DNA of 7,904 nt from Lachnospiraceae bacterium UBA2868 (GTDB lineage: Bacteria > Bacillota_A > Clostridia > Lachnospirales > Lachnospiraceae): NCBI GenBank assembly GCA_002350465.1, contig DEEW01000182.1:428-8331 (forward strand), read 5' to 3'. The translations under genes were made by a program, and so were the position numbers. This document shows positions 6,141 through 7,904 of the stretch, piece after piece; the first letter of the stretch is position 1, and every line of letters begins with the position of its first letter. The notes under the pieces were generated by a model, which was given only the letters and a program-made list of their open reading frames with translations, was not told where the DNA came from and ran no database searches.

Positions 6141-6826
6141 ACAAAATAGACAAGCGATACAGACATGAATGGAAGCACGAGATCAATTATTCAGATCTGC
6201 TTGCAATAAGGCAGCGACTTAGTGCCGTTGCTACTGCCGATCCTCATGCGAAGGACGGAAAGTACCATATCAGAAGCCTTTATTTCGATAATCCTGATGA
6301 CAAAGCCCTTCGGGAAAAAATAGACGGGGTTAACGGTCGGGAGAAGTTCAGGATCAGATATTACAACTATGATACTTCTATCATAAATCTCGAAAAGAAA
6401 AGCCGGCTTAACGGGCTTGGCACAAAGTATTCCGCAAGACTTTCTGCGGATCAGGTCCAAAAGATCATTTCCGGTGATATCGAATTCATGCGTGATGATG
6501 AGAATCCTCTTATACAGGAGCTCTACTGCAAAATGATCTATCAGCGGCTGCGCCCGAAAACAATCGTGGATTACGAACGGGAGCCTTACATATACGCGCC
6601 CGGAAATGTCAGGGTAACATTTGACTATGACATAAGAACAGGCCTTACAGGAACCGATTTTCTGAATCCGGACTGCATTACTGTTGAAGCCGTAAGAGAC
6701 AAAACCATCATACTCGAAGTGAAGTGGGATGATTTTCTCCCCTCAATAATAAGAGACTGTGTGAATGTCCGCGGACGTCACGTAACCGCTTTTTCCAAAT
6801 ACGCACAGTGCAGATTATACGGATGA
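6137..6826 (+). CDS. VTC-domain (polyphosphate polymerase-like) protein
   Basis: The protein is 229 residues from GTG 6137. It belongs to the VTC/CYTH triphosphate-tunnel family, in which a beta barrel lined with basic residues and metal-binding Glu handles polyphosphate or nucleoside triphosphates. Visible evidence, numbered from this GTG: YRHEWKHEI (8-16), IRSLYFDN (45-52), REKFRIRYYN (68-77) with Arg72 and Arg74, LEKK (85-88), YEREPYIY (146-153), VRVTFDYDIRTG (158-169) and LEVKWDDFLP (193-202) with Glu194 and Lys196. These correspond in kind to the tunnel residues of yeast Vtc4. There are no membrane segments. The start is uncertain: family members begin just before the YRHEWKH segment. 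A perfect Shine-Dalgarno at 6132-6140 points to ATA 6146 (226 residues), while GTG 6137 lies within that site. The longest frame, from GTG 6020, would add an AT-rich leader and is unlikely. First gene of a plus-strand run with a DUF4956 membrane protein 68 bases on. Polyphosphate synthesis is inferred from the family. Confidence 0.87.
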   Translation: MNKIDKRYRHEWKHEINYSDLLAIRQRLSAVATADPHAKDGKYHIRSLYFDNPDDKALREKIDGVNGREKFRIRYYNYDTSIINLEKKSRLNGLGTKYSARLSADQVQKIISGDIEFMRDDENPLIQELYCKMIYQRLRPKTIVDYEREPYIYAPGNVRVTFDYDIRTGLTGTDFLNPDCITVEAVRDKTIILEVKWDDFLPSIIRDCVNVRGRHVTAFSKYAQCRLYG

Positions 6827-6894
6827 TCAATAACAACAATCAAATGACAACAAATTAAGAAAGGATTGGCAATTCTATTTGCCGGGTAAACCAA
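6827..6894 (+). other. Short leader between VTC and DUF4956 genes with hairpin and repeated CAAATGACA
   Basis: A stem GGCAA/TTGCC with a 6-base loop lies at 6868-6883, directly against the GGG ribosome binding site of the DUF4956 gene. CAAATGACA appears twice, at 6841-6849 and again over the true start at 6892-6900; the first copy could begin a four-codon frame (MTTN). There is no T-tract, so it is not a terminator. A weak translational control is possible; it could also be chance. Confidence 0.3.
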
Positions 6895-7566
6895 ATGACA
6901 TTCAGTGATATTTTCAAATCAAGCTATCTTGAAAACGTAACAGCGGTAAGCGCTCTGGACATTGTACTATCCCTGTCCCTCGCCTTTGCCCTGGGGCTGT
7001 TCATATTCTTTGTTTACAAAAAAACATATGCCGGAGTAATGTACTCATCAAGTTTCGGAGTTACTCTTGTGGCACTTACAATGATAACCAATCTTGTGAT
7101 CCTCGCGGTAACAAGTAACGTTGTCCTCTCCCTTGGTATGGTTGGTGCTCTTTCCATCGTGAGATTCAGAACCGCTATAAAGGAGCCTATGGACATCGCT
7201 TTTTTGTTCTGGGCCATTGCAGCCGGAATAGTTCTTGCCGCCGGCATGATACCCCTCGCAGTGTTCGGAAGTATCTTTATCGGAATTATTCTGCTGATAT
7301 TTGCTAACAGGAAAGATACGAGTAATCCTTACATAGTTGTAATAAGATGCGACGGGCATGCCAGTGAAGAAAGAGCTGTGGATTTTCTCAAACAGCATAC
7401 AAAGAAATGCACGGTTAAAAGCAAGTCCGCTCAAAAAGGTGAGATCGAGCTGAATCTCGAAGTCAGACTTAAGGACGATAATACCGATTTTATCAATATA
7501 CTTGCTGACACAGACGGTATCAGAAGTGCGGTTCTTGTTACTTATAACGGAGATTATATGGGGTAA
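6895..7566 (+). CDS. DUF4956 family membrane protein
   Basis: The protein has 223 residues. The N-terminal half has about four hydrophobic segments (roughly 22-41, 50-74, 98-118, 121-137). Between the second and third lies a very conserved-looking stretch, SLGMVGALSIVRFRTAIKEP (79-98), which is the feature by which I recognise DUF4956. After the last helix, residues 139-223 form a soluble tail with alternating strands and helices (PYIVVIRCDGHASEERAVDF, EIELNLEVRL, GIRSAVLVTYNGDYMG), probably a small cytoplasmic alpha/beta domain of ferredoxin-like type. The biochemical function of the family is not known. It is commonly found beside VTC-domain genes, as here, which suggests a shared membrane process. 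ATG 6895 is preceded by GGG 8 bases upstream, a weak site, with a small hairpin immediately before it. The stop is 3 bases before the next ATG, so the two downstream genes are very likely co-translated. Confidence 0.86.
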   Translation: MTFSDIFKSSYLENVTAVSALDIVLSLSLAFALGLFIFFVYKKTYAGVMYSSSFGVTLVALTMITNLVILAVTSNVVLSLGMVGALSIVRFRTAIKEPMDIAFLFWAIAAGIVLAAGMIPLAVFGSIFIGIILLIFANRKDTSNPYIVVIRCDGHASEERAVDFLKQHTKKCTVKSKSAQKGEIELNLEVRLKDDNTDFINILADTDGIRSAVLVTYNGDYMG

Positions 7567-7569
7567 TGT

Positions 7570-7904
7570 ATGTCTACTAGCAAATATTTTGACAGAATAT
7601 GCGTGATCGTTACGGTAATCGCGCTGATCATAACCACCCTTTTTATGTTCGGGGAAAAACTGGGTATACGTAAGATTGTGGATGAAGACAGCGAGGGCTA
7701 CGAAGCCCCTTCCGGTTTTACCGACAACGATTTGAATTCCGACTGGGACGATACCGGGGCAACAGTCATCACACTTGACGGCGATTCGGCCGAAATATCC
7801 GGAGACGGTGCATACCAAAATGACGGAAATGTTGTGATAGCAAATGCAGGAAAATATGTTGTCTCCGGTACACTTTCAAACGGAAGCATCATTGTGGATG
7901 CATA
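7570..7904 (+). CDS. Membrane-anchored protein starting a Cthe_2159-like carbohydrate-binding domain, 3' end beyond window
   Basis: There are 111 codons from ATG 7570, open to the right edge. One hydrophobic segment near the start (about residues 10-27, ICVIVTVIALIITTLFMF) is a signal anchor; no lipobox or clear cleavage site is seen. An acidic linker follows (38-63, rich in D, E and G). Then a repeating beta-strand section begins: TVITLDGDSAEISGDGAY, NVVIANAGKYVVSGTLSNG, IIVDA. This 'G-Y-V-V-S-G-T-L-x-x-G-x-I-x-V-D-A' pattern is what I associate with the Cthe_2159 / carbohydrate-binding (beta-helix) family described from Clostridium thermocellum as binding acidic polysaccharide. It would act outside the membrane. 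ATG 7570 follows the DUF4956 stop by 3 bases, with TGGGG about 7 bases upstream. An earlier ATG overlapping that stop (7566) ends after four codons and is rejected. The carbohydrate-binding call rests on a partial domain. Confidence 0.75.
   Translation, partial: MSTSKYFDRICVIVTVIALIITTLFMFGEKLGIRKIVDEDSEGYEAPSGFTDNDLNSDWDDTGATVITLDGDSAEISGDGAYQNDGNVVIANAGKYVVSGTLSNGSIIVDA

Noticed and set aside
7048..7818. Long minus-strand open frame of 256 codons opposite the DUF4956 gene
   Set aside because: Its composition is Cys/His/Ser-rich with no recognisable domain, it has no ribosome binding site, and it lies opposite two well-supported plus-strand genes.
1..7904. CRISPR array, tRNA, rRNA, transposase or attachment sites
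   Set aside because: No regularly spaced repeats, cloverleaf-like sequence, terminal inverted repeats or transposase motifs were seen on either strand by eye.

Overview
The window looks like chromosomal DNA of a Gram-positive clostridial bacterium, most likely a Lachnospiraceae-type Firmicute. This is inferred from strong GGAGG/AGGAGGTGA ribosome binding sites, moderate GC with AT-rich intergenic DNA, and protein styles familiar from that group (VTC-domain, DUF4956 and Cthe_2159-type genes, and a KamA-like radical SAM enzyme). No species can be named from the sequence alone. The gene density is very high; there is no rRNA, tRNA, CRISPR array or insertion sequence that I can see.

Left block (1-5963, all minus strand; transcription runs from high to low coordinates). 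In transcription order it holds a 99-residue STAS-domain protein, a strong hairpin with flanking A/T tracts, a KamA-type radical SAM/PLP aminomutase homologue, a diverged D-Ala-D-Ala-ligase-like ATP-grasp enzyme, a 763-residue protein with an N-terminal membrane-anchored two-loop module followed by a major facilitator (MFS) domain, and a substrate-binding-protein-like gene that runs off the left edge. The last four are tightly packed: gaps of 33 and 6 bases, then an ATGA stop/start overlap. Together they read as a single-purpose cassette: a carbon-radical enzyme that could make a beta-amino acid, an ATP-dependent ligase that could couple it to a carboxylate or amine partner, a transporter that may also sense, and an extracytoplasmic binding protein. 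The combined function is my inference; I do not recognise it as a described system.

Centre (5964-6136). This is a 173-base AT-rich divergent intergenic region. It carries a sigma-A-like promoter toward the STAS gene, with overlapping tandem TTGACT boxes, and an extended -10 toward the right block.

Right block (6137-7904, plus strand). It holds a VTC/CYTH-type triphosphate tunnel protein (polyphosphate polymerase-like), a DUF4956 membrane protein, and the first 111 codons of a membrane-anchored protein with the start of a Cthe_2159-like carbohydrate-binding domain, cut by the right edge. The first gene has a perfect 9-base Shine-Dalgarno followed by ATA where a start codon should be. The trio resembles the recurring Firmicute association of VTC-domain, DUF4956 and surface proteins, whose job is not established; an envelope or exopolymer role is a guess.
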